Assembly: GCA_033675265.1 (NCBI GenBank) | Contig: JAUJYZ010001538.1 | Coordinates: forward strand, 521,001 to 585,000 | Direction of reading: 5' to 3' | Source of the DNA: Actinostola sp. cb2023 | Taxonomy: Eukaryota; Cnidaria; Anthozoa; Actiniaria; Actinostolidae | Length of the DNA stretch: 64,000 nt | Part shown: positions 45,806-57,956 of the stretch, piece after piece | Numbering within the stretch: position 1 is the stretch's first letter | How the letters are laid out: each line of letters opens with the position of its first letter | The notes under the pieces: model-generated | The model's input: the letters and a program-made list of their open reading frames with translations, nothing else | Databases searched by the model: none | What the model was told of the DNA's origin: nothing | Translations under genes and position numbers: made by a program

Positions 45806-47901
45806 TTGATAAACTTCACTTATCATATCCACAGATGTATATAAAATCATGTTCTAGCTACTATAATCAGAAATACAAGCTCTGCCACGGTTGTGATCTC
45901 TATTGTGTTTCCCTCGTGAATTATTAATGAATATGATCATTAATTAAGCTAATTCCCTTGTTTTGCATTGCGCACGCTCTACTGCGCACGATTCTGAACT
46001 CGCGTGAGCTCGCGCACATTGGAGACCATCGGAAATCGTTAAATATTGCAAGTGTAACTGAAGTTTTTTCAAAATAAATCGAAAACGAGCACGGTGACCC
46101 CCATTGTTTATTCAATCTTTCATGATACTATAGTTCTTGAGTAAATAGCAAATTAAAGTATTAAAAAGGTAGGATTTCAAACGAAAAAAAAATTGAATGA
46201 AAGCATAGGGAGTATCAATTTTTCGACCATCTCGGTTAGTTCGAACATCTTTCCTTTTTGTTCTATTTTTCGACAACTATTCAAAATTCGAGCATTTCCT
46301 TACTATCAGATAGGCTAGGTATCTGATAGTTAGGTAGGCTAGAGATACAAAAGCTATAGCAAACACTTTAGTTCATTATTAATAGTTTGTCTTTGAAGTT
46401 GTGGAAAATTATTTACCCGATCCCGATGTCACGTGATCGAGACTCGACTGAAAGACCTAAAATACCATAATTTCAAAGCAGTGTAGGCAAAACAAGCACG
46501 GTTACCCCCTCTTTTTATTGCATTTTTTGAAACTCCATACCGTAATGTATCACCATGCCAATTAAGTTATAGAAAATTCTAGGATTTGCTTCTTTTTCAA
46601 GGGAATCACCTTATTAGTGCAGTTATAGAGCACACAAGAACTGCATGATCAGATGATCAGAACATGATATAATTATTGTGTTAGGAGGAAGTACTTTTCA
46701 TTCTCTAATCTTTTTCAAAGTGATTTGGTACCTGAGCAACAAATGCCATATCACTTCCACTGAAATGCATGTATACGCAGATATCAACAATATTTGTAAC
46801 ATCAGTTATAATAAAAGAATCAGATGGAGGATGGCATATTGCCATGTGATTGACTGGATACATATCCACCACATTACAAAAACCAGAGATTAATTGCTTC
46901 AGTTGTCTTCAGCTCCAAAGGGATCACTATGGCACAGGTTCTGCACGGCTCTTGTATTGTGTGGATAAAGGCTTCAACATGACCATAGTAACACTCATTC
47001 AGATGATGGAATACAACTGTAAAGGAGTTGCGTTGTGTAACTCACTTATACAATTTTGAATGGATGACTCTGTCTCCTACTTGTAATCGTGTAAACACTT
47101 TAAATTCCTCAACAGAATCTAGATCCAGACTTAGTAAAACTTCCTCCTGAAGATCAGGTCCCAAAGTTGTCCCAGTTAACAGAGCTCCAATCATGTATAT
47201 GCTACATGTATTTCCAATTAGAGCCTTATTTTCCCTGACAATAAATGTATTAATTAGTTCATCAGTATTGATTATTAATTAGTATTATTATTAAAGTTTG
47301 CACTCAGAGCTTTGACGAGGGTTCAAAGTTAAATGACGTCCCTCGACGAACAATGAAAACCGAGGTGATCGACCATCATGGTATTATTTCACTAAATATA
47401 TTTGTCCAGGTCTGTCTATCTGTGATATCATTAGATGTTGAATGTTTTTTTATAACGTTAATGAGACCCTAAACTTGGAAGAAAATCCATAAAAAATAGA
47501 ATTCATTGTAACTCCGTATTTACAACCTCAAATACTTCAACAATGTCCCTATATTAAATTATTTAAAAAAATTCCATTGGGAAGTACCACTTTTTTACCT
47601 TTGATTTACGGCAGCCATTGTGCTCACTGAATATCGACAGAACTCGGAAAGGAATGGGTCGAGACTGGTAGTGACGTCATGTACTCAACCATAACATTGT
47701 AAAACGTGTCTCGTATGTGTCAAAGTACCTCGAGTGCCGGTTAAAAAAATAATTTTCATTCGTAAAAAGTGTATCTATCTGGCTAAACATGTAATTTCAA
47801 AACTCATAGGACAAAAAAATGGTTATCATAGCTGGAAATTAAAGAGCTTGTTGAAATTAGTAAAAATATACATATGAATTAAAACCTTTGGAAATTTACG
47901 C

Positions 47902-48200
47902 TTATAACATAGCATTGATATAACGCGTGCTCTGATTGGCTAATTAGTGTGCGCTAGCGTGCATCCATAACTCAATGGATACACGCTCACGTCATCGGCA
48001 TAGCGCGCGCTCTGAAATCATTTTATTTGAATTTGCAGTAACTTACCATAAATGGTCAACGCTTCAGTTGTGCGTCCATCGAGTTATGGATGCACTTGGT
48101 CGGCTGCTATTTAGCACTCAAGAAGCTAGAGTCGCACTCGGCCACGCCTCGTGCGACTCTTACACTTCTCTCGATGGACACATGCTGAGCGTTGTCCATT
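47902..48200 (+). repeat. Dispersed repeat family copy 2
   Basis: Starts CTTATAACATAGCATTGATA, shares TCTGATTGGCTAATTA, GCATCCATAACTCAATGGA, CACGTCATCGGCATAGCGCG and TCCATCGAGTTATGGATGCA with copies 1 and 3. Sits between transposase exons. Confidence 0.75.
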
Positions 48201-49172
48201 CCTTAATTGGATGTAACTCTTGCTAACCAACAAAGGTTTTTAATTTCAATATCTTTGCAATTTGTGAAGCGATCTTTTCCAAACTTCACATTTTTACTAC
48301 TTTCAACAGCTCTTTCCAGCTATGATAATATTTTTTTTTGTCCTATGAGTTTTGAAATTACATGATAAAACCTCATTAAAACAGATGCATATTAATAAAC
48401 ACTTACTTTGGTTTTTCATTTCTTAATCGCATAATTAGGTCCCTGGCATGGGTTTCCTCTACCCCATCAATCAGATGTGGGATATTTTGCCTGCATGAAA
48501 CTGCAGTCATTATCTATGATATAAAAGAAATTATAAAGAAAGTAATAATTAATTAATGTTATTAAATAGCTATGATATAACGCACACTCTGATTGTAGCT
48601 AGAGTTCTATGAATTATTGCATGCTCTCATAAACCTCCCACTGACCTGACATCTGATCATGCGCACGCTGTTCGAAACAACACATCACATGCTCATTGGT
48701 TAAAATTGCTATGAACTATTTTCCCATGGGCTGCACGCTCTATAGATGCCATATTATAAATCAATTAGTCAACAATATACACAGCTTATTTGATGATTTG
48801 ACAGATATTACGTACAGATATTTTACGAGTTGTGTAAAAATTGAGTAAAATGTCAAACCATCAAATAAGGGGTTAATTATTATACCACAATTGGTTTTGT
48901 TTCTTTGTTTCATGAAGTTTTTGAGCTAGTTTTATACGTCTTTCATGCTCGTGAGAGCTATTAATTACTATGTGTAATAAATTAGTAGCGTGCGCACTTC
49001 AACTGGAAATGTATTCAAAAACACAACAGAATCCTCAACTTTCTTGTCATGTTTGTCACCATTATAATTGTTCTTTTTTCATCAAAAATCCATAGTTTTG
49101 GTATATCGCAATGTTTTCAACGAGCCCGAGCCGTGGTTTTACACAATAGCCTTCAACTTCTCCCAAACTTCC

Positions 49173-49203
<31 letters not shown>

Positions 49204-49591
49204 GAAACGTTTTCTATGTGTTAATCAGTATCATTTCCATACTACTTGATGAAAACTCAGGCACAAAAATATACAAATACAATAAAATGATTAACATTTT
49301 AACAGTTACCTGCTTAGGAACATTTTGAGTTCCATGGTAGTAGTCTGTGATATCTCCATTCCAATCCTCAAAGACAAAGAGTGACGATGACCAGAGGGGA
49401 CCATGTGCCCTGACACTCTCTACTAAATGTAGCAATAAGTGCTGATTCATCAGCAGGTGGCGAGGTCCTGCAATGACAATAATGATGCCCTTGAGCTTAA
49501 ATTCTTGTTCTAATGCAATTCGATTCAAAAATAAAAAATAATATAAATTGCTGTTTAACATGTCAGTGTTTATAGCAGTACTGCTAGTGCA

Positions 49592-50004
49592 TGGGGACAC
49601 GACTCTCACACTCACTTCTTACTACATTCTGTATATTCTATATACAGCTAATTCAGAAAACGTTGTCGGCGATCGACTTCAAACCTACGCGACTAGACCG
49701 AAAAGGAGTATGGGTAAAAATCAATGAGTCTATAAATACACTATCAAAAAGGAACGTCTCTCACGGAATATGAATCATATCTGCTTCTGTTTCCTTGTTT
49801 TAAAACGCGTAGGCATACATTTACAGATTCACCTGCCATTGTCACCAAATACGAATAGCATGCAAGTGAATTATCATATCTACCCATACTCCCTTTCGGT
49901 CTAGTCGCGTAGGCCTTGAAGTCGATCGCCGACAACGTTTTCTGAATTAGCTGTATACACCTGGCAACACTCATCTCACTAGTTTGTTTTTATTGAGGGA
50001 GGAT
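49592..50004 (-). mobile_element. SINE fragment split by a MITE
   Basis: GGGACACGACTCTCACACTC and CTTACTACATTCT match the SINE body at 23567 onward, then the MITE intervenes, then CACTCATCTCACTAG resumes. The tRNA-like head is missing. Confidence 0.7.
49645..49953. mobile_element. MITE, CAGCTAATTCA family, TATA-flanked
   Basis: CAGCTAATTCAGAAAACGTT and its complement are the ends, with longer arms sharing GTCGGCGATCGACTTCAA. TATA flanks both sides; the uninterrupted SINE at 23.6 kb has a single TATA at this point, confirming the duplication. Confidence 0.8.
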
Positions 50005-50007
50005 TAG

Positions 50008-50352
50008 ACCAAATTGTGAAGAAAACAAACCAAGCGCGCGCGCTCGATGGCATAACTGGCGTCAGTAGCGCGCGCACTTCACTCGCTAAAATGTTATTCA
50101 AAAACAACAGAATCCTCAACTTTCTTGCCATTTTTCTCACCATTCTATATAATAAAGCAAATAGAACAGCTTATTCCGTTCTCCGTTCAGTAATACAGCC
50201 GAGAGCACTCATCAAGAAGTGTGGTCTCCCTATACACTTCTTTCGTGCTCTCGTCACTTCCTTCGTGCTGTTACTGAACGGAGCACGGAATACAGCACGA
50301 AGGAAGTGATGAGAGCACGAAAGAAGTTTGTTTTCTTCACAATTTTGGATCA
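50008..50352. mobile_element. Inverted-repeat element with nested palindromes
   Basis: CAAATTGTGAAGAAAACAAAC and its complement form the ends. Inside, CACGAAGGAAGTGATGAGAG-type palindromes occur. The stretch CCAATCAGAGCGCGCGGATT just after it (about 50420) recurs at about 62520, and the AACAGAATCCTCAACTTTCT block recurs near 49024. Confidence 0.65.
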
Positions 50353-53220
50353 AACCAAACAGCCGAAAAATAGCGTCATCAAACCGTGCTCCATTCTCTG
50401 GTACAGCACAGTTTTCAGCCAATCAGAGCGCGCGGATTGACTTCACTATATAATAAAGCCTATATGGCATCATTTCAGACCTATTAAGCTGTTTGAGCCA
50501 AATATGATACCGTATCATGTGCGTTCTTAAAACATTTGCAGTACTAAGTTAAAATGACAATAAATTACTTCTTACCATAGTAAATATCCACCATCTCCAC
50601 AAAATGAATGAGTAGTTTGGATGCTCTTGTAAGATCTTGTGTAGAGATAGACTCCTTAGTTAAAATAAAAATAGCTCCAACTAACAATGAGTAGTGGCTG
50701 TAATACTCCTCATTGAGCAATCCTCTCATACATGGCAAAGAATAGTAGAACAGCCAACTTCGATATTCTGCAGCTGTAGATTGAAAAAGCGACCATTGAA
50801 ATTACTCTATATTGTGACTGCACTTTACCTGGGATAGGTGACATCTATTATGGGGAATAATATTACTGAAGTGAGCCGTGATCAATTCAGCGGTAATCTA
50901 CAATTAAAACTCAAGTTTCTTCTCCATACAAATAAAAACACATTTATAATGTTGTCCAGCTAAAACGAGATTAACATTGCAATAAATACTGACAATGTCA
51001 CGTGTCTCGATCATCATATATCTGTTTTGCGCATATGAAAAAAAACGCTTGCTATTTGTTAAATAGATATGTTGCATGAAATATCACTGTATTCCAATAG
51101 TCTGCATGATCTGACTGCATGTCATCCTCGGGAACCCAGTGTCTGGGGTATATTCTGCATGCAGACTTCAATTATTGCAGGATTCACATTTTTGATCATC
51201 AAGATATGTAATTTTTGTTACAAACATGTACAATAATTATTGTACATTATATTAAGTATATTATTTTAATGTAGTACAAGTAATTAATACTCATGACAAC
51301 ATTAATTTAAATAATACCTTTCCAGTGTTTTCGGTGAGACTCCAAGCTTCTAGGCACACGATTAATGAAGTTTGGAGGCTTTATTTGCAGCAGTCTGGAA
51401 TCAACTTCACTAATCTTTGATCCACAATACAAAGGCTTGTCAGAGTTTGTACTGTTGAACCATAGTGCAACCAAAGCCTTCACCACACCCAAACATACAG
51501 AATGCATGTAATCAATGGCTACTGATGCTGGTATTTTAAAGCTTGACAACTTCAAAAGTTGGGATGGAGCTTTGAATCCATTCACCTTTTATATCAAAAA
51601 CAGATTATATATAATTATTAATAGAACACTACGGTAGTGGAAGAGGTTTAAAAAAATGGATATGTGATCTTAATGAACATACAATGTCATTATTTCTCCA
51701 AGAATTATGAATGGGTTCAAAATACAGTGCATGACATTGTATATTTCAGTGACATCTCTTAATATATATAAATACATACTTACCTTAGAGTTATTTTCAA
51801 TGGCATCAGAGCAATTTTCAAGGACTGTGTTGTGCTTCTCTTAACTTTTCATGACCAGTTACTGTTTGTCGAAAGGGAAAAGTCATAACATGTCCTCTTT
51901 GTGAAGTTTTCACTACTTCACCCTTTTCCAAACAATAAAGGCAACTGTGGTAACCAGTATATGGCACCTACCAATAAATAGACCAATTAATAATTTTAAC
52001 TTACTATATGCTTACTATATCTGTGATATGTGTGCTATGCATCAATAATTAATTCATACCAGAATAAATACAGCTTATTACATGTAGATGTTTTCTCTGG
52101 TATTATATGCACTAGGCAATTCCAAGAGTGCCCATGCATCCCCCTCACCCCCACATATATAGTGGGAATTTGACGCTGAATAAAGCTCCGACCAGCGGGC
52201 ATTTGACTATTGACCAAATATTGGTCAGCGCGGTCCTCATCTAATTTGCATAGGTGGGGGGGGGGGGGGGGGCTCTTGGAATTGACTAACTAGTGCATTA
52301 CGGGCTAATATTTTACGAGCAACGAGTAAAATGTCAGTCTGTAATACCCAAGAAAACATCTAATAAGGGATTTATTATATAACTGTGACGTAATTTTATC
52401 AAACCAGTTGTGAACAGGGCATATTACTGATTTATACAGCCTGAGCATTAATGCCTCATATTGGCCCTCAAAAATGACCAAATTTGGTAAAACTATGTCA
52501 TAGTTAAATATAATAATACAGTGTATGTGAAGAAATGAATTTAAATTCATCAATGGACTTAGATCATTTATCAACCTGCTCTAGGATATCAGCTCTTGCA
52601 GGTAAATCAAAGTGACCTGACAAAACCATTATATGGCTTGTTTCCTCCTCTCCATTGGCAAATGTCACTGGTATACCTGCAGAAAATAACAATCATGAGG
52701 GTTTTTTTTTTCATGTATGTGAAAAAGGAATTGAGAAATAAAAAAAACCATATAATTCAGAAATCTCTGTGATCTGATTGGCTGTTACCCGGTAATGACG
52801 ATGAGTAAAAATATAATAATGTAAACACATTTGTATTAATATTTAATATATAAAAGAAATATAATAAGTTTATTCTGTGTTTGCAAACACTCAGGGGTTT
52901 GGGAGAACAGAGCTCGACTTTTCCCAAACTCCCCCTTCAGACCTTTGCAAACATGCATTAATTAGCATATTTATATATTTTTAATATATATTTTTAATTA
53001 TTCAGTGATTTGAAAAAGCAGACTCAGCAGCAGCACATTTTATCACAGGCTAATGAGCTACATTTAGCTTGGAGTTCCAGGAACTTGATACCATGCAGAA
53101 CTAATGGGCCTTTCATATACATTTTTGTTATATTTTTTGTTACAATACAATACAATACTTTATTTCAACATGTCAGCTATAAAAAAAACTGTAAAACTGT
53201 AAAACATGTCAAGGAATTAT

Positions 53221-53462
53221 TATAACATAGCATTGATATAACGCGTGCTCTGATTGGCTAATTAACGTGCGCGAGCGTGCATCCATAACTCAATGGACAC
53301 ACACTCACGTCATCGGCATAGCGCGCGCTCTGAAATCAATTGGAAAATAAAATTACTTTATTTGAATTTGCAGTAACTATGTTATAAAAGAAATGGTCAA
53401 CGCTTCAGCTGTGCGTCCATCGAGTTATGGATGCACGCGGGAGGCTGCTAAGCACTCATAGA
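53221..53462 (+). repeat. Dispersed repeat family copy 3
   Basis: Same blocks as copies 1 and 2, ending GGAGGCTGCTAAGCACTCA. It ends about 30 bp short of the 53493 transposase exon border. Confidence 0.75.
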
Positions 53463-53778
53463 GTCGTTCATTGTATCGAGTTATACATGTACCTTGAAGC
53501 TCAGCATAATTAAGTTCTTCTATGAAAGGTGTAAGGAAAGTAGAGAAAAAAGGTTTTTGCTCTCCAAACCACAGACCAGAAAACAGTCGGTACTTTCTTT
53601 GAGTTCTGAAAAGATTAAGATATTGTAACATCAATGAATATAAATAAATAAATTATCATTTGTCCCAGGGTTGTGTTTATGGTTTGAATATTGAACTGAT
53701 TTATTAGTAAATCTAGAAAAATGTAGAAAATGAAAAGATGCATTAAAATGGTTCCTACTATAATAATATTATGTTTAA

Positions 53779-56198
53779 CCCTTTGACACCCACGGCGCCC
53801 GAAACCGCCCGTGCGAAAAACACCCCTGAAATGCCTACGGCGCCCGAAACCGCCCGTAAAAAACGCGCGTCAGAAAAAAATTCGTATCTCCCCTCCACGG
53901 GATTTTTCGTTGTCTTTATTTTGACATCACAAACGTCAATGATTAACCAATCAGATGCCGCCTTTTGCGCATATTTTTTCAGTATAAATAGGGAGAGCAC
54001 GAGGTTTTCAAACCGGCTTAGATGAGCTCGCGCGTTGTCAAAAAGTGACAGTTAATTATGGCAGATTTAGATGGTGATATTTCAGGAGAATTTGAAGATT
54101 CGGGTGATGACAACAGCTTCTACGGTTTTGAAGATGACGAAGAACATTTCAGGCAAGAATCAGACGAATCAGATGTGGATTTCGATGGAATAGAGAGCGA
54201 AGACGAAGACAATCCAGCACCTCCAAGCACCGATTCCGATCCCGAAAATGAAGAAGAAGAAGAACAGTGGACTGACCGACTTACCGATTTCCAGATTCCA
54301 GACTTCCAAATGACCGCCGAAATTAGATTTCCCCTGCCAGCAGTTCCGAAAGAAATTGACTTCTTTTCTGCCTTCTTTGGAGATGATTTATGGGACCAGA
54401 TTGTCGCTGAAACCAACCGATACGCAAGACAGAAATTGACAACGGCGCCCGACCGTCTCGCCAAGTTTACCGAAGTGACACGCCTGGAGATGAAAGCTTA
54501 CTTTGGTGTACGAATAATCATGGGTATGGTACGACTTCCAAGTATTGCCGCCTACTGGTGTACAGATGACTTCTTTGGGAATGTGGGAATCAAGAAAGTA
54601 ATGACCAAGAACAGATTCCAAGAGATAACAAGCTATCTACACTTCAACGACTCCACTCAAGAACCGCCCCGTGAAGCTGCCACCTTTGATCGTCTTTACA
54701 AGGTACGTCCGGTCATAGATTACATCAAAGGTAAGTTTTTAAATAATTTTCAGCCCTCCAAGAATATTTCCGTTGATGAGGGAATGGTCGCATACAAAGG
54801 TAGGCTTTCTTTTCGACAGTACATGCCAGCGAAACCGACGAAATATGGCATCAAAGTTTGGATGGCCGCCGACTCGAGCAATGGCTATGTTTTGAACTTC
54901 AACACCTACCTCGGAAGGGAAATAGGACAAAGCCTGACACACGGACTGGGATATCATGTAGTGACAAGGTTAGTACAACCATTCATGAATAAGGGGCATC
55001 ATATTTTTTTCGATAACTATTTTAGTTCATTGAGGTTATTAGAGCATCTGGAAGTACAGGACACCTTCGCATGTGGTACGGTAAGAATCAACAGGAAGGG
55101 AATGCCTAATTGCGCTAAGGCAAAACTGAAACCCGGCGAGAAGGTTGTACGGCAAAAAGGTAGGTTAGTTTTCACTAAGTGGCATGACAAAAGAGATGTG
55201 TGTATTTTGTCTACAAATTCCAGTCCTTTGGAGGCAGATCTGGTAGCTCAACGACGTGGGCGTCAAGACATCGCAAAGCCGGCCGTTGTAGGTTTGTACA
55301 ATTCACACATGGGAGGTGTTGATCTTAGCGATCAATTTCGTAAGTATTATTCAATTGGACGGTCATCTTACAAGTGGTACAGGTATTTGTTTTGGTATAT
55401 GGTTGACGTTAGTATCTGTAATTCCTTTATTTTGTTTAATCATTTGAAGGTAAGTAATGGGGAAGCTAGATTAAAACAGGTAAGTTTCAGGACTAGTCTT
55501 GCGAAGCAGTTGATTGCCGGGTTTTCAGTTGAGGGTGCGAGTAAGCGCAAGAAGATCGACTCCCTTTCACTCGATCCAGAGAATGCAGGTAAGCACTTCG
55601 TTGTCAAGATCAAGGGCAGGAAAAGAGGATGTGTGCAGTGTAAAAAGAATGGCAGTACAACCCCCAAAGGACGAACCATCGAGTCAACTTTCGAGTGCCT
55701 GCAATGTGGAGTGGCCCTGTGCAAGATGGACTGTTTTCGCGACTACCACCAAGGCTGAGCTGCTGTCACTCCGAGATCTTCATATTCTCTTCTGCAAATA
55801 TTAAGAACTTGAAATACATTACTTTACAACACTTCTCCTTCAATTTGGCTTGATTTTGAAACCATTTGGCCTTTATTTGGCTTAATTTTGTTGATTTGTT
55901 TGGCTCTGTTTTGTGCGCGTTTGAATTCCATTTTGACGCACCAATCGCAAAAAAAATATTTTTTATACTTTTGGCTTCTTGTTTTTGGCCATTTTAATCA
56001 CTTTTGGCAGAAATTTTGGCATATTTAGGCCTTTCATTTATCCCTTTCGACAATAAAATTTGTTTGGATTTGATATCTTGTGTCTGTATTTACTGCGCAT
56101 ATGGTTTATATCCACGTGTCATATTTCTTAATGATTTTGCGAAAAACACCCAGGGAGAGGGGACCTGTCGCGCGTTAAAGTTCCCGGGTGTCAAAGGG
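53779..56198 (+). mobile_element. Complete piggyBac transposon, 2,420 bp
   Basis: TTAA at 53775-53778 and 56199-56202 flanks the element. The terminal inverted repeats are CCCTTTGACACCC and its exact complement GGGTGTCAAAGGG. A subterminal direct repeat CGGCGCCCGAAACCGCCCGT occurs twice at the left (53793 and 53841). One intact transposase ORF fills the centre. It sits in an intron of the TNP2-like gene, transcribed opposite to it. Confidence 0.97.
54058..55758 (+). CDS. piggyBac transposase, intact
   Basis: This 566-codon ORF has the full piggyBac layout: an acidic N-terminus (residues 1-75, many Asp/Glu), the DDE_Tnp_1_7 domain (about 95-460), and a Cys-rich C-terminal finger (CVQCKKNG...CLQCGVALC, about 524-566). 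The catalytic aspartates are in NISVDEGMVAYKG (about residue 242), HHIFFDNYFSS (about 320) and MGGVDLSDQF (about 423). The enzyme excises at TTAA without footprint in the nucleus, and both termini here are complete. Length matches active family members. No stop or frameshift is present. The start at 54058 gives MADLDGDISGEF and is preceded by a TATA-like AGTATAAATAG near 53980. Together with the perfect ends this copy is a candidate autonomous element. Confidence 0.96.
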   Translation: MADLDGDISGEFEDSGDDNSFYGFEDDEEHFRQESDESDVDFDGIESEDEDNPAPPSTDSDPENEEEEEQWTDRLTDFQIPDFQMTAEIRFPLPAVPKEIDFFSAFFGDDLWDQIVAETNRYARQKLTTAPDRLAKFTEVTRLEMKAYFGVRIIMGMVRLPSIAAYWCTDDFFGNVGIKKVMTKNRFQEITSYLHFNDSTQEPPREAATFDRLYKVRPVIDYIKGKFLNNFQPSKNISVDEGMVAYKGRLSFRQYMPAKPTKYGIKVWMAADSSNGYVLNFNTYLGREIGQSLTHGLGYHVVTRLVQPFMNKGHHIFFDNYFSSLRLLEHLEVQDTFACGTVRINRKGMPNCAKAKLKPGEKVVRQKGRLVFTKWHDKRDVCILSTNSSPLEADLVAQRRGRQDIAKPAVVGLYNSHMGGVDLSDQFRKYYSIGRSSYKWYRYLFWYMVDVSICNSFILFNHLKVSNGEARLKQVSFRTSLAKQLIAGFSVEGASKRKKIDSLSLDPENAGKHFVVKIKGRKRGCVQCKKNGSTTPKGRTIESTFECLQCGVALCKMDCFRDYHQG

Positions 56199-56490
56199 TT
56201 AATATATAAATTATTGTCATTTTCTTTTAGGACCTTAGTGATCTAGGCATCCTCATTAAAGATTATTATTGTTGACCCAGCTGGGGCATTTTGATCAAAT
56301 TAGACTTATTTTCTTTTGACTTATTTTATATTTATATAATAAAGGGTGGGGTATTTGAACAAAAATCCTCAAAAAAAATCCTCAAAAAAGGTCAACTAAA
56401 CATTGATACTCATGCACACATTAGTTAAAAATGTTGGAACATGTGAACGTATAAACTGAAGCTACATTGTACATGTACATTGTACGACTA

Positions 56491-56712
56491 AAGCCACGGC
56501 TACACGAGCGATTTTTTGCTTGCACAGGCGACGCGATTTTTTTAGGAAATCGAAAATTGCTAGTTCAATTCTGATTTTAATGAGTTATATAAACCGGAAA
56601 TCAGAAATTGAAATGATAATTATCAACAAAAATTAAAAACGGTGATACGGCAGTTTTTCAAAAAAATCGCGTCGCCTGTGCAAGCAAAATATCGCTCGTG
56701 TAGCCGCGGCTT
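56491..56712. mobile_element. MITE with AGCCACGGCTACACGAGCG ends
   Basis: AGCCACGGCTACACGAGCG and its near complement, with longer arms sharing GCGACGCGATTTTTTT. Flanks TAA/TTAA-like. Located between the piggyBac and the 57182 transposase exon. Confidence 0.75.
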
Positions 56713-57639
56713 AAGAAACTAGCCCTAACAACAATTGTATGGCTTTCACAGTAAGATTCAGGTCAAATTAGCGGAGTTACGAACTGGAATTATGTCCCTG
56801 ACTAATTTCCGGTTATAATATTTACATTTTAAAAATTGAATTGCAACATCACAATTGTTACAAATACAAAGTATCTAGTACAAGTGTTCCGACCTGTAAA
56901 GCTGCAGTAATAATACATTGTAAGGGTTTATATTTCTAAATTACCTTAACTTCGGTGGTAACTCATTTATGGCGAAAAACAGTGGCCACACTGAAAAGTT
57001 GGATGATTTAAAAAGCGAAACACCATCTGTGTTTAACTTCAGCGATAAATTCAGAGGATTGTGTAGGAATTCTCCAGGTTTAAAATATTCTTCGTATAAA
57101 GAACCATGAATGGTGTCCCCAATGACTCCAGGTTCGGTGTCGATTTGAAATCTATAATCGATTGCAGAAACAAATTCGGGATCTGAAATGAAATTGAAAG
57201 AAGATACAGAATCTCAGAGGTTTAGTTTCACAACTGAAAGAAGCATAAGGATGCTGGAATTTAAACTTAATCGGGCGTTTTCGTACAGTTTTTGGTTTCC
57301 TTCGGGAGTAACTTCCTCGTCGCTATCTTCGCTGCTTGTATCATGGTCGAAATTCTCGTCGTCACTTTCACTTTCACTTTCTGCTTGATCTTGTTCTAAT
57401 GTTGCATGCAGTACCATTTCTTCATGATCCGCATCAGATTGAAGAGGATCTTCCACCAACGACGTATCGCTCTGGTGATCTACAGTACTTGACGACTCCT
57501 GAACCTCATCAATATTTGTAACAGGTTTTGTTTTAAGTTTTTTCCTCACACACCTACGTGCGGAAGCGGCAGATAAAGGCGTATCATGCCGTAAATATGT
57601 GCGGTAACTACTTTTACGAGCACGTCCTTCCGCCATCAT

Positions 57640-57956
57640 GCTGAGATCGATAGTGAGAAGCAGAAACGGACCAGTACACTTTTTGTTTGAATCGTAGTAG
57701 TCATGGTATCGTCATGGTAATGTATGTTTGAATCATAGTAGTCATGGTATCGTCATGGTAATGTATGTTTGAATCGTAGTAGTCATGGTATCGTCATGGT
57801 AATGTATGTTTGAATCGTAGTAGTCATGGTAATGTATGGTTACCATAGAGAATGTCATTCATCTGTCATCTGAAAACTGCTAAAATGCAATGCAAGCTCA
57901 AGGACGGCCTCTTTCTCCGAGTGGCGTCGTGCGTGCAAGATCGACCAGAAAGAATC
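57640..57956. promoter_or_regulatory. Divergent promoter with 41-bp tandem repeats
   Basis: The spacer between the two start codons is 317 bp. It contains a 41-bp unit starting GTTTGAATCGTAGTAG at 57685, 57726, 57767 and 57808 (last one shortened), each with TCATGGTATCGTCATGGTAA. Such a repeat in a shared promoter could be a binding array that co-regulates both genes; that is inference. Confidence 0.6.

Larger units (their letters stand above)
46705..57639 (-). pseudogene. TNP2-like (CACTA-type) transposase-related gene, about ten exons, damaged
   Basis: Exons on the minus strand: 57639-~57250 (MMAEGRARKSS, acidic), 57182-56945 (LNTDGVSLFKSS, INELPPKLR), 53605-53493 (LFSGLWFGEQKP), 52676-52576 (GHFDLPARADIL), 51967-51784 (CLYCLEKGE), 51585-51318 (AIDYMHSVCLGVVKAL), 50773-50576 (SWLFYYSLPCMRGLL), 49467-49310 (HGPLWSSSLFVFED), ~48500-48407, 47234-46705 (GDRVIHSKLY to VPNHFEKD stop). 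Most borders are GT/AG with matching phases. These motifs fit the TNP2-type transposase family of CACTA elements, recalled from memory. Lesions: one-base frameshift in the 51967-51784 exon, phase mismatch at the 49310/48500 junction, TGA at 47042-47044, a frameshift near 46875. The exon after the first is unresolved. Intron 56944-53606 contains an intact piggyBac. Divergent from the BEN gene. Confidence 0.75.

Noticed and set aside
47042..47076. A 30-odd-bp intron (GTGAGT...ACAG) to remove the TGA in the last transposase exon
   Set aside because: Far too short for normal splicing, and removing it breaks the downstream frame.
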